Assembly: GCA_014155875.1 (NCBI GenBank)
Contig: JACEFZ010024509.1
Coordinates: forward strand, 621,001 to 685,000
Reading direction: 5' to 3'
DNA length: 64,000 nucleotides
From: Cepaea nemoralis
Lineage: Eukaryota; Mollusca; Gastropoda; Stylommatophora; Helicidae
Positions 26,171 through 37,429 of this stretch are shown here, piece after piece; within the stretch, counting starts at the first letter, position 1; the number at the start of each line of letters is the position of its first letter. The notes beneath the pieces were generated by a model. That model did no database searches. It saw only the letters and a program-made list of their open reading frames with translations, and had not been told where the DNA came from. Made by a program: the position numbers and the translations under genes.

Positions 26171-26722
26171 TTTAAAAACTTTATAAATAAGTGATGGAGA
26201 ATCAATGAATGATCATGATATTTTCATGAAACGATAATCAATTCTACATTACACTTTTACATGATGAAATGAACAATGGCGCAGGTTCCTACAATAGATA
26301 TTGGGGAATGTCTCGGGACATAAAGGTGGTCGGCATGCTCTTGATCCCATGACGCATCAAATGCCGATTGGTCTATAAAACTCTGCGTCTGGAACCCAGA
26401 AGCTCCTTTAAGACGTGTAAAATGTGTCCTTTACTTTCTGACTTACGTCACTAATTTCCGTAGGATCCTGTGATTTTACTATTACTGGGAGAACTATACA
26501 AAATCTGGCATCAGATCTTCTCACAGTTAATGACTTTAGCTTACGTTCACACCTTGGGTGCACATACTGTCTTGTTTTATTTGTTAACAATAGTGGAGTC
26601 ATGTTACTTCTGGTCACAAACATGGCGGATAGGTATTTAAACCGTCAAGGCATCTGGAGTGTTTGCGCTTGTGGCTACTGTTTGCATTCGCATTTTCCTC
26701 AAGTTGGACTGATAGTGCATGG

Positions 26723-27317
26723 TTCCGTCGCCCTGCTACTGAGTGAGTGTGTGGCACGACACTGTGAGCTGTGAAATTCGTGTGGAATGCTTTTACATTT
26801 GTCCGCGGTTGTTTGTAGCGTAAACTGCATGTTCGGAACGATGGCGGCCGGCTGTTGCTGAATTGACTGATTTGCCTTTTCGGTTCACGAGTGCATTATT
26901 GAGGAGACTCATGGGAGTCGTCGCTGGAGCTACTGAGTTCTTGCTTTGTGCGGCGCTTTCGGCGGGTCGCCCTGCAGAAAAAGACAGAGCCGTATGGGAT
27001 ACAGCACGGGTCAATAAAGTCTTTCTGGTGACTGCCGATTCCATCGACGATGTACTGTATTTTTCGTGGAGGACTTTTGTATTGGCACCTGTGCGGGCTG
27101 TTGGCTTGCTGAAACTGCTATCGTTTGACCTTTTCACATTGGGCAGTGAGGAGTATATTGTGTAATATTCACTGGCACAGGAACAGAGCATAATGAGGAC
27201 GACCCGTTGCCGTGAAGTTGGAACCGCGATGAACTAACTAACCAACCAACCAACCAACGAACCAACCAACCAATTATCCATCCAACCAACTAACTAATTA
27301 ACTAACTAACTAACTAG
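26723..27317 (+). mobile_element. (ACTA)n-tailed SINE-like retroelement, copy 2 (longest)
   Basis: Same family as 4483-4996: shared CGTCGCCCTGCTACTGAGTG head and ACGACCCGTTGCCGTGAAGT end, with a long degenerate ACTA/ACCA tail (27231-27317). It retains about 130 bp (26900-27030) shortened in copy 1. A minus-strand open frame of 132 codons crosses it but shows no domain. A clean target duplication was not found. Confidence 0.8.
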
Positions 27318-27599
27318 TGAAGTCATGTTTCAATGAGTTAACACTTTCTACATTACCAGTGTCACGGTAAATTGTGATCTATAAAGTAGTTTGCTTTGTG
27401 TGTGGCAATATCAACATGATTTCGGTTTTGCTTATTCAAGCTTATCATAAATTAGTACTACAATTCTTGTATGTCTTTGCCGAATAGTGTTTTATTTTAT
27501 TTTTTTTAAAAATAAGGTTGAGATGCGTTGAGGTAAGAACGGCCATCGCAACACTCGGGACATTACCATAAACGCTCCATCTTAATATTCAATCACCAG

Positions 27600-27900
27600 C
27601 GAAGAGTCCGATTGCTAGTTGTACCGGGTACAGTCTGATTATGTGTCCGTCTGACCTTTCCTGGAGTACAGATCTTCGACTAGATCCTCTGGTCACCTCC
27701 TGCCGAGCCATTCTTTCCAAGCCATGATGGTTTATCTATTCTTCCACACAATTCACATGATCTCACAGGGCCCTGAAGACATCTACCTCGTCGTGCACCA
27801 ATACCCCACCCAAACTTCCCGCCTGCTCGTTTCCCAACACACCAGCATGTCCCGGGGACAAGATCCAACAGGTGCTCCCTATCCTTGATTGTTCAAAACA
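27600..27900 (-). pseudogene. RNase H LINE fragment
   Basis: Minus strand encodes VPGHAGVLGNE in one frame and further disconnected residues, a decayed RNase H end related to but distinct from the piece at 6144-6830. Multiple stops. No tail. Confidence 0.55.
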
Positions 27901-27959
27901 TGCCACTCTGCATGAAGCACGACCGTCTCAATCCTTCACAACAAGCTATGGAAGTGCAT

Positions 27960-28512
27960 TACAATCGCAACGTGTGTGAAGAAAATAGAGGAAGTGAATA
28001 ATTACATTTGTGATACAATCACAGAATAATAATCAATTTACACATTTATGAAGAACATTTTTTAAAAAAATAATGAAGGACATATAAATTTGTGCAGAAA
28101 ATATGACAATTTTTTCCCCGCGTTTCCATCCTGTTTCAGAATATTGCGGTCAACACCAGCATCTTTAAGCTGTATGTTGATTCCTAGGCTAGATTACGCT
28201 CATCAGCACGCCACGACTTTATGAGCGACCGGCTCCATACTCTCATGAGTCACTGGCACGATTCGAACCACTTCTAATTCTCGTGCGCTCACGTCAACCA
28301 CGAGAGTATTCGGGGTTAACGGAAATATGACAATGAATGAAAAATATTTTAAAAGAAAATACATGATAATGAATAAATTACAAGTTTGTGAATAAACCAC
28401 ATGATAATGAAGGAGTTATAAATTTGTGAACAAAATAAATATTGTTGAGCGATTTACAAATTTCCAAACGAAAATACGGTTTAAGGAATCGTTTACAAAT
28501 TTTTGATGACAA
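27960..28512. repeat. Degenerate 38-bp tandem repeat, left part
   Basis: Loose repeats of a unit like GAAAATACATGATAATGAAT followed by GATTTACAAATTTGTGAA. The array continues at 33269-33630 and is split by the Tigger element; a SINE also sits inside it. Divergence between units shows it is old. Confidence 0.75.
28111..28322 (-). mobile_element. tRNA-derived SINE (family S)
   Basis: Minus orientation; B box GTGGTTCGAATCGTG, body GAGCCGGTCGCTCATAAAGT. A perfect 12-bp target duplication AAATATGACAAT (28099-28110, 28323-28334) bounds the 212-bp insert within the degenerate tandem repeat. Confidence 0.9.
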
Positions 28513-28908
28513 TACAGTAGTACCTCGGGTTACGAACTTAATTCGTTCCAGAATTCGGTTCGTAACCCGAAACGTTCGTAACCCAAAACATTGAAATCAG
28601 TGAAATAAAGACAATCCGTTTAAAGATGAAAGAATCGTTTTTTTTTCTTTCTTATTAACATCCGGTTGTTTACCTGACAAAACGCAAAGAATACGTGTAC
28701 TTCACGTATTAAATAAGGAGAAAGAAAACAACCAAATGAATTAAATGTAAAATAAAAAAAATAAAAATTTGGTCTATCTTTATTACAAAAAAAAAAAAAA
28801 AAAACGATCAGAGGAAATTTGTCACTTTCTTTGTTATTCTGAATCATTAGTTTCAGGAGTATCCTGTCGCTGTTTCTTGGCAGCCGACTGGGAATCTTTC
28901 TGCACCAA

Positions 28909-29151
28909 GAAAATGGAATAGACAGGAGTATCGGCAAGCTAACAGCCCGCACAAGTATACTGTGCATAATGCCGCCGCCACAATGCCAACACAAAAGTCT
29001 TCCTCGAAAAATACAGTTTATCGTCGATGTAAATGGCAGTCACCAGAAAGACTTCATTGACCCAGGTTTCATGGAGCGTTTTGTGTGATATTCACCGGCA
29101 CAGGAACGGAGCATAATGGGGATGACCCGTTGCCGTGAAGTTGGAACCGCG

Positions 29152-29205
<54 letters not shown>
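28909..29205 (+). mobile_element. (ACTA)n-tailed retroelement, copy 3, with 5' inversion
   Basis: Inserted into the Tigger transposase with a 9-bp target duplication. 28909 to about 29069 is the reverse complement of family sequence matching about 4750-4886 of copy 1. The forward sequence then starts at the adjoining family position (GGAGCGTTTTGTGTGATATT) and runs to the ACTA tail. The tail is cut by the giant element and continues at 32801-32811. An inverted 5' segment contiguous with the forward segment is the hallmark of twin priming. Confidence 0.85.
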
Positions 29206-29206
<1 letters not shown>

Positions 29207-30368
29207 GTGGTGTACTAAATCGCCTCTACCAACCTCCTATGATTGACAATTTAAAAATACAAACCCCTAATAGTTACTGTTTAAGTACCTTACTTTTGGG
29301 GGAAGAAAACATGGCTAAATTGACCTGTGTGAGTCATCATTTATTTAGCCTTAGTTTAAAATCTTGGCCTGATGATTGTGCAAGTACCTGGCCAGACCGG
29401 CGCTTGATTTTAAAACAACGGGATTAGTAGCCATTTTGGTTAGCGAAAACAAAGGACACACACACGTTAAGCCTCCCTCGCGCGGAGGAGGGCAATTTTA
29501 GCGCTAAAACATTAATCTCTGGAGCATTTTGTATGTTGAATATATGTTAGAAATATGTAATCATGTATTTTGATAAGGTACATATACTATTGTGTTAATA
29601 TAAGAATTGTTTTCTACTAAAGCAGCCATGCTGCCACGCTTGTCATCTTCCGATTCTATACAGTTTCAAATTCCTATGTTTAAATAACTTCTATGCATTG
29701 TGAAACATATCACTATCAATGCCTATAAATCTGTAAATATCCTATGTAGTGTAGAGTCACTCTAAGGACATTTCATGAAACTTTCTCTCCATGCGAAGCA
29801 AAATATTGATAACTCATCTTATGAACATACACTCATGTTGGAGAAATCGTTTTGCTAATTGCTAATCTGTAACTTGAGCTATCGTGCCGAATTTTGGTAC
29901 AATCTTCTTGTTAACACATTAGTAACCACACAATATGTGTGATGGACATGTAATAATTTCATAAATATGCTAGGGAAATGCCATGTGGGATGAATATAAT
30001 CTCATGAAAGAAAGAAAACGCATGATATATAAGATGAAAATGTTCTGGCAGGACATGCCTTCAGACACACCGCATCAGAGTGGTAGGCACCTGGAATAAT
30101 ATTATGTTCCGAACACTTATCATGCTGCATAAGTTATTTCTAATAAATAAGAAACTTTCTTACAATAGCAGCAATTGGTAAATTATATCACGGCGTTCAC
30201 TAACCTCATGCTGCTGTAAGCAGTGGGGAAAAGAATATCTATTCTAGTTTTATGGATTGACGAATGAGGAAATCCAAAACATTGGCTCCTGCATTATTAT
30301 TATGATTATTATTATTATGTATGATTATTATTAGTATTCATGTATGAGAAATGTACAGGTTTGTTTTT

Positions 30369-30455
<87 letters not shown>

Positions 30456-32795
30456 TGTCATGATGGTTACTTTTGCTGTTGGGATATTCATGTTATAGTT
30501 TACAGCTGTAGAAAGGAAGCGGGGAATTATGAGACAAAAGGCCTATGGCTCAGAAATCCTTGTCAGGTTATGACAGATATAACATCAATATGGATTGAAA
30601 GGTTAGGATGACTCAGATTCAGCAGGAAGACCCAGTAACAACATCAGAATAGAATTTTGAGTGAGAAGATACCTTACTCACAATAAGAGCTAGAATAGCT
30701 CAACACCAAGCGACTAGGGACAAGGGACACATTGGAAATACTCTCCTATCTCCTTCCCCTTTCTTGTTTGTAATTATGTTGTAAACATGTTAACATAACA
30801 CAGTGGATTAATGCTTGGGTTGTATCCTTTGTCATTTCCAGCTCTAGAAAGAAGTGGTGGTTTTTGGAGTGCATCATGAAAAACATCATAAACAAATTCT
30901 GGACCTTCAAATAAAAATTGACTGCTGCACTTATAGCTGCCATAGCGAGCAAGAGACATGGGCGAAGACGATCGACACTACGCGTTTGACATTCTGACTC
31001 CTGTCAGAATACTCAGGATAGACTTCCTTAACAGAATGTCGACATGAATATACCTAGTACACAGATACAAAAAGGAAATCCTGTTTTATTCTGGGAGGTA
31101 CCACATGAAGCATCATCAATCAGCGAGGTCAACGAAACTATGGGACATTCCTACAAGTTTAATAAAACTAACAGCAGTGAGAACCCTCCAACTGTCTGTT
31201 GAATTCCCAGTTTCATATTCAACAATGAATAACACTTCGATACCAGTCACAGAGCAGCAAAAGTCAACATAAGGTTCAAGCCACTGAAACACCAAATGGG
31301 AAGAGACACTGAAATACACCATGACAACAAATCATCCACATAAGGTCATAGACATGAAGACCAACTGAATTACACCTTGATAACAGCAAGTTCAACACCT
31401 GAATACCAACGCCAGACACCGAATGAAGCTAGTGGAGTAAATATTTATACACACATTGGACTGTTTGCGACTCTGTGTGCTGGAATTATTCATCTTCTAA
31501 TCCAGGTATGTGCAGATCAATTCTGGACATAGTCACAGATGCTACCAATGAATGGCTCTCAACCATACATGTTCCTACACTGGACTAGATAGTAATGACT
31601 AACTCTTTGCTGGTCACATGTCAGCCGAAATGCCATCATCAAGTGTGGAATGGGTTATAGACCAGTGACTAGGTGGGTGAAAAATCAATTTGTACATAAT
31701 TGGGATTCGGATAACAGAAGCCGAGCCACCGAATGGCTTTCAACTTTTCATCGGATATGGTGATATAGGGAAGAACCTTGTGAGCAGACTCAAGTTGTAT
31801 CTCCTGAAAGTTTGACCAAGCAAGGCCTCAATTTCACAAGAACACCGAGTCTCCTTGCAACAGAGTATTAGAATAATCTAGCCCTTTGGAAGGGATTAAG
31901 TGCGCGTGTGTATAATTCTATTCTTGGATTATGGAGTATGATTTTCACCAGCCAATTACCAGTGGATATACATGTGAGGAACACAACTGAGTGCATTTAT
32001 TTCGGTACCCAGATAATTGGAATCGGATTTACTATACGTTGGAGATGAACACTGAACCGTACAACAGGAGAGTAAAGGACAGCAATCCACTAAATAATTA
32101 ATTTAGTATTATATAACAAATGTAGTGTTTGATTTTTTGAACACATGCCAATGTTTTTTTTTTTAATCATTAGGTTAGTCAATGGTGTTGGGAACCAACT
32201 GATATGTATTGGTGGTTTTTGAAGATGTTGAATTTTGGGGGAACAAGGGATAGCACTTTTAATGTGTCTATGATATGTCATATTTCATCCCATACTTGTT
32301 CCAGTATTTCAGTATGCTCAATATATGTATGTGAATGTAGACCTCTGTCATATTTTATGTGAATGTATACATCTGTCATATTTTAAGTGAGTGTATACAT
32401 ATGTCTTGTGAGGCATATTCAAGAAGCTCACAGTGGTCATTACACTTGTAGAAATGTTATCCCAGATCTTGATTGAATTCGTGAACAGTTGTCCAATGTT
32501 AATGTGGATGTCAAGTACTTGTTGATGTTTGTTCTACAGTAGTTGTTTTATATGTTGTAAACAATCAATATCCTCTACCACTATATAAAATTTATAGGGT
32601 GGTTTAGTGGGAATGGAGAAATACACATAGACACATTTACATAAAGGAGTGAAGTATTTTACTCTTGTGTTTGTGGTAGAATTCCATGATCACCTTGCAT
32701 TCTAGAAGTGAAAGGGAATCAAAATAATCCCCATTAGGGATCCCCTAGACATAAAACAAGCAAATATTCTCATATATTATAATCCACATCCCACA
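29206..32795 (+). mobile_element. Giant solo-LTR-like element, copy 2 (3,590 bp)
   Basis: Starts TGTGGTGTACTAAATCGCCT, ends CACATCCCACA, with CTAAC on both sides (29201-29205, 32796-32800), inside the ACTA tail of the retroelement. It aligns with 17650-21959 throughout, with many small indels and without the hAT MITE. No coding frame longer than about 70 codons and no domain. A TA run lies at 30373-30452. Confidence 0.8.
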
Positions 32796-32811
32796 CTAAC
32801 TAACTAGCTAA

Positions 32812-33105
32812 CTGCACCAATAAACTATAAAGGGAAACTTTTCGCTTACTTTGCTGGATCTTTCTAAAGGGGGCCATCGTGTTATCATTCATCAGGTTTA
32901 CTGCCCTGTTAGCAACAAGTTTGTTTGGATGATGGTTCACAAAGAAGTCTTCGACGTCTGCCCACTTGCTGCAAATTTCTTTAATCCTGGTAGTTGAAAC
33001 GGTCACTGACTCATCATCGGACGACTGCACCTCCTTTAATGTCTTTAGCTGTTCATTCTGAAGATCCACTAGCTCATCTGTAGTACTGTTTGTACTGTAC
33101 GCCAT
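32812..33105 (-). pseudogene. Tigger transposase C-terminal region, split by an insertion
   Basis: Residues such as TTRIKEICSKWADVEDFFVN and HHPNKLVANRAVNLMNDN match the C-terminal part of TIGD1/Tigger transposases that follows the DDE domain. The frame is cut at the 9-bp target duplication CTGCACCAA (28900-28908, 32812-32820). It resumes at 28908-28840, where the minus strand carries the final Gln/Lys-rich residues and a stop. The DNA-binding and catalytic domains are gone. Confidence 0.85.
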
Positions 33106-33268
33106 CGTTTGTCTCCAGCGTTACACCTTGCTCTGTCTGTCTGTCTGTCTCGCTTTCGTTCGTAACCCGAGGCACTGTTCGTTACCCGAGACAACACTTT
33201 CGAAGTTTGTCGTTCGTAATCTGAATTGTTCGTGACCTGAGGCGTTCGTAACCCAAGATACCGCTGTA

Positions 33269-33630
33269 TTCATATGAATACAATTTTGAGAAACAATACA
33301 GGATAATGGCTTAATTATAAGTTTGTGAAGTAAGTACAGGACATATAATGATTTACAAAACTGTGATAAAACCACCGGATAATAAACGATTTACACATTT
33401 ATGAAAAACAATAAGGGTAATTACTCAAATATAAATTTGTGAAGAAAAAGGACAAAGAATGAATGACAAATTGTTGAAGAAAATACAGAAGAACGCGTGA
33501 TATACAAATCTGTGAAGATAATATATGTTAATGAATGATGCACAAATGTGTTAAGAAAATAAATATTATTGAATCATTTACAAGGTTCTGAAAAGAAAAA
33601 TATGGTTTAAGAAATCATTTACATGTATAG
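33269..33630. repeat. Degenerate 38-bp tandem repeat, right part
   Basis: Continuation of the array at 27960-28512 beyond the Tigger right end, with units such as GAAAAACAATAAGGGTAATT and ATTTACAAGGTTCTGAA. It abuts the start of duplication copy B. Confidence 0.75.
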
Positions 33631-34073
33631 TCAAAGACGTGTATGTGCTTTTCGGATGGGTAGCTAAATGTCTACATTTCTCAACTATATTTTGTAACAG
33701 GAAGTACAAATGCTCCCAGAATCTGACTTGCCGTGTTCTATATGTTCCAGTCTATAAATATGTTATTTGCTTTAGTCTCAGTCAATAGTTAGATGATTGT
33801 CTTCTATTGACCGTCCTTCAGACTCTTACCATTTTACAAATCAACCCTTGCCTTTGTGATCTCGATTTTCTTTCCAGTTGCGTTGATTTTTAGTGTCATG
33901 CTTGACAGCCATAAAGTAGCTTGGGTAGTAAGCAACATCCCGAAATTCCTTGCTTACTTTCATAAACCTTCTTTCATGGATATTTTTTCACATTTTGTTC
34001 TTCATCTGATAGAATGCTGCCGTCGTTACAGATACAAAATACCGTATTACAACACCAAGACACCATTCACATA

Positions 34074-35777
34074 TCACTTATTTAAAGTTAGGACAATGGG
34101 CAGGCATGGGGTGTCACTCTGTATTTGGATTACTCTAACCTTCTCGATGATTCCAGGAAGACTTGTGGGCCACAGAAAATCTGTGGGCTTGTGTTCACAG
34201 TTTATGCTTCCAAAGATGAACAGCTGTTTCTGGTACACTATAGAGCCGTATATTTGCCATTCGAATCCCCAGAGACCACATTGGAACTCGAAGTTAACCT
34301 GTAAAAAGTTGTCACAGACAATTTTCCACAAATTACCATTTTTCTGCAACACAAACACATTATCACCGTAAGTGAAGCTGACCATGCCATCTAGTGGTCC
34401 GCTGATTGGCTTGCTTGGTGACAATATCATGCAGCTGTTGTGGTCCGGATAGAAACACTGTGTGGTCACCTCGCCGTTGAGTGTGCCAAACATTAGAATA
34501 TCTGCTTTATATGCTATCATTGATTCCACATAGTTAGTTTCTGTTAAGCATATGTCCCATATCTTACGGTAACCATATGTGCAATTAAAGCGCTGAAGAC
34601 GCCCGTATCTTGTGTCAATGCAGTAAATATAACTTCCGAGGGACAACAACATATTTCTTCCCGATGGCACTGGCCTGTAAGCTTCTTCGAGTAAACAATT
34701 CCAGACTTTGTCAAGTGCGTACATCTGTAAACTGTACCAATTGTTCATGTACAACACGTTGTCAAACACGGCTAAACTAGCCATTTGTGGATCTGGCAAT
34801 GTTGTGTATACACGTGTAGAACCGTCCTTGAGGAGGTAAACATTAACCGTGGCACCAGAAGCAAAGATCATGACGTGTTTCATCTCACTTGTTGCCCTAT
34901 GAACAGCGATATCAGGCAATGGACCATGTTCATGTTTCACAGACAATTTATAGTCGACAGCTCTGAAAATCATATCACGGGCAGCCCTACAAGACATGAT
35001 GATGTCATCCTCAAACAGTTCTCTCAAACAGTCACTGCTCACTAAACAAAGACGTACAGCAGATAACAGTTTTACTACATACTGCTTTCTATCCACGATT
35101 GTGGTATTGACAAATATATCTTCAGTACTTTCAGAAGCAATACCAGCTTGTGACTCTGTTGAAGCTGACGAGCTTTTCTCGGTATAGTTTATCCATTTCA
35201 AAATAACCCTCACAACGGAATCTTCGCATCGAGCTTTCAAATGATCGTTTTGAAGAATATTGTAAACATCGATTGCAGGAAGCTGATGAAACTCCATGTA
35301 AAATCTACAGGACTCGAAATTGTTGCACACATAATTGAAGTAGAATCCCTTTACCTTTTTTGAATCAAGCTGGTTTGCATGATTGTAAAATTCAAGACAA
35401 TTCTTTTCTGTCATTGCTTTTTTAACAAAACGCTCACATTCGTCAATCATGAAGCCAATCTGTAGCTGAACTGTGGCATGCCAAACTTCAAGAATATTTT
35501 CTTTCGTTAAACCGTCGAATCCTTTGTACAGGGAATTAAAGATGACATCAAATGCATCTTTGGTGACTCCTTGAAGATCAACACGATTCTCTTGGCACTC
35601 TTTCATCTGCGATCTGAAGAGAGCCTGGAAGTACTCAGAGCAAGCATTCAGGATCACTTTATGACACGGAAAAGGAACATCCTCTACTAAAACAGTGAAA
35701 TCGCTGAAAGCAGATAAATTAGGCTGGTTTCTCAAACACTTCTGAAGACCATAACTCAGTTGTGGTTTAACAGCCAT
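34074..35777 (-). CDS. BTB-BACK-kelch protein, paralog B
   Basis: Predicted 567-residue paralog of 2312-4027. Domain order is the same: BTB at about 17-120 ([20 protein letters not shown]), BACK to about 280, degenerate propeller to the end. Visible differences cluster in the BACK region around 120-165 and in a few propeller loops (for example a shorter loop near EEAYRPVPSGRNMLL). The ATG at 35777 directly follows a TTTTTTGCAG acceptor, so the coding region is a single exon after an inferred 5' UTR intron; eight in-frame codons upstream belong to that intron. The frame is intact. The likely role is a cullin-3 ubiquitin-ligase adaptor by family analogy, with unknown substrate. Retention of two open copies in heavily transposed DNA suggests selection, which a Ka/Ks estimate would test. 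Confidence 0.85.
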   Translation of the reverse strand: MAVKPQLSYGLQKCLRNQPNLSAFSDFTVLVEDVPFPCHKVILNACSEYFQALFRSQMKECQENRVDLQGVTKDAFDVIFNSLYKGFDGLTKENILEVWHATVQLQIGFMIDECERFVKKAMTEKNCLEFYNHANQLDSKKVKGFYFNYVCNNFESCRFYMEFHQLPAIDVYNILQNDHLKARCEDSVVRVILKWINYTEKSSSASTESQAGIASESTEDIFVNTTIVDRKQYVVKLLSAVRLCLVSSDCLRELFEDDIIMSCRAARDMIFRAVDYKLSVKHEHGPLPDIAVHRATSEMKHVMIFASGATVNVYLLKDGSTRVYTTLPDPQMASLAVFDNVLYMNNWYSLQMYALDKVWNCLLEEAYRPVPSGRNMLLSLGSYIYCIDTRYGRLQRFNCTYGYRKIWDICLTETNYVESMIAYKADILMFGTLNGEVTTQCFYPDHNSCMILSPSKPISGPLDGMVSFTYGDNVFVLQKNGNLWKIVCDNFLQVNFEFQCGLWGFEWQIYGSIVYQKQLFIFGSINCEHKPTDFLWPTSLPGIIEKVRVIQIQSDTPCLPIVLTLNK

Positions 35778-35883
35778 CTGCAAAAAATAAGAATGCATCA
35801 TATCTCAAAACAAACTTGATTTTTGTTGGAAAAACTAATTTAATCGCAGGGGAAAATATACGTCTTTTATATAGAGATGGAGT

Positions 35884-35937
35884 GATGATGAAGACGATAG
35901 GGATGATAATGATGATGATGATGATGATGATGATGAC

Positions 35938-35970
<33 letters not shown>
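35884..35970. repeat. (GAT)n microsatellite
   Basis: GATGAT run in the inferred 5' UTR intron of kelch B, where copy A has only short GAT/AAT-rich sequence. Confidence 0.9.
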
Positions 35971-35973
<3 letters not shown>

Positions 35974-36884
35974 AGAGACAGATTATTACCCATATCAGGA
36001 GAAGACAGCAGTTATTTGGAAGAACTAGTTATGAAACAATGGAGTCTGGAGAATAGTAAGACAACTGAAAATGTTCATATTATTTCCATCAGTGGATACG
36101 TAGATGTCTTTCTTTGGAAGAATGTTGGATATATTGTGAGCATAAAAGAAAACAAACTCTGAGGTAATGAGAGCTGTAAGTGTTACACAATCACATATAA
36201 AGAAATTACTGGGACACTTCCAATGAAATGCATATAGAATATGAACAGAGGACGTGAAATAAATACATTTGACGCATGCTGGAAAATACGTAGGGAGAAA
36301 CGTAAAAGAAGACAGAGAAAGATGTATAAGGAAATCTTAAGCAGCTGAGCAAGAAATAATAATAAAGGCAACACGGGCTTTCTCAGAATATCAGATGATA
36401 GAAAAGATTGGAGAGTCGAGATGGCTGGTTTTCCAAGTGGGATACCCAACATAAACATTGACTTGTGTAGTTATTTACTCATTCTTTTCGATAGCATCTG
36501 ATTACTTTCTTCCTATGTGCTTCTTCCGAGTTAATTAGTGGTTGTATATTCAGACGGTTTATCTCGTTTTGTTCTGCATTTGCAGTTTCTTTTTGAGTCT
36601 CTTTAGTTATTCAAAACAATGTTGTCCCGTAGAGAATTTGAATAACGAAGACACAAACAATAGATTGCACGATTTATTACCTTGCATATTTCGTTGCACC
36701 TTGTCAGGTACATACTGTAGAATTCACACAACATAAAGTAAAGTAACTAGATAAATCTCTTTAGTTAAATAAGATTAAAGTTAAATATGTCATTTACATA
36801 TATATTTACATTACTGATACTCTGAAAGTTAGTGTAATTGTGAATTTTTTTTATTATTTAGTCATCTTCATTATCATCATCATC

Positions 36885-37360
36885 TTCATCTTCTGCAGTC
36901 AAGCGTCGTGGGGAGGAATAATTTGCGTTCCAGCGCCCGGTGAGCGGCACTGGATAGTGTCATTCCGTGTGGCTGTACAATGTCTTTGATGTCGCCAATC
37001 CATTTTCTTCTTGGACGTCCTCTCGGTCTCGAGGCAGATGATCTTTGATGTAAGACCAGTGATGGTAGTTGTTCGTGTTGCATTCTAATAACTTGGCCAC
37101 ACCACTTGATCTTCTGTCTTTACATAAATGTGGCACAAGGTGTTGATCACAAGGTGTCTGATAACAGCATTTCTTATTCGATCTCGGATTGTTAAGTTGG
37201 CAGCTCTCCTCAGGCATCTCATTTCGCAGGTGTTGATTTTGCGAAAGTGTGATTTGGATAAAGTCCAGGTTTGAGATTGGTAGCAAATTGTTGGTGTGTG
37301 CCATGAGTCGGAGTTCGGACTCCATCACAGACAGATCGGAAAACGGAGAATAGAGCCGAG
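36885..37360 (-). pseudogene. LINE reverse transcriptase C-terminal fragment
   Basis: Minus-strand pieces give QTWTLSKSHFRKINTCEMRC, LRRAANLTIRDRIRNAVIRH and RPRGRPRRKWIGDIKDIV, the region after the RT domain in RTE/jockey-type LINEs. Frames alternate and stops are present. An A-rich stretch follows at the left (36846-36870), consistent with the 3' end. 36440-36884 otherwise holds nothing recognised. Confidence 0.7.
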
Positions 37361-37429
37361 AGTGCAGCCATCGAGCGTCTGGAGAGATTAATGGCAGGAA
37401 AGCAAGTCATTCTACATCTTTAAAGCGGG

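Larger units (their letters stand above)
28515..33266 (-). mobile_element. Tigger/pogo-type DNA transposon, interrupted
   Basis: Ends CAGTAGTACCTCGGGTTACG and, complementing the right end, CAGCGGTATCTTGGGTTACG, with TA on both sides (28513-28514, 33267-33268). Of the 4,752 bp, most is foreign: an (ACTA)n-tailed retroelement inserted into the transposase, and a giant LTR-like element inserted into that retroelement's tail. The native Tigger parts are 28515-28908 and 32812-33266. Most of the transposase is deleted. Confidence 0.9.
33625..36435. repeat. Segmental duplication, copy B, kelch part
   Basis: Collinear with 1210-5235. It lacks the 35-bp array, the TA run and the (ACTA)n insertion, so it preserves the pre-insertion state at those sites. 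Similarity stops near 36435 (GATGGCTGGTTT) and resumes at 58797. Confidence 0.85.

Noticed and set aside
29206..32795. Ginger-type DNA transposon (TGTNR ends)
   Set aside because: Tips fit, but inverted similarity stops after about 6 bp and duplications are 5 bp, so an LTR-like origin is favoured; not fully excluded.
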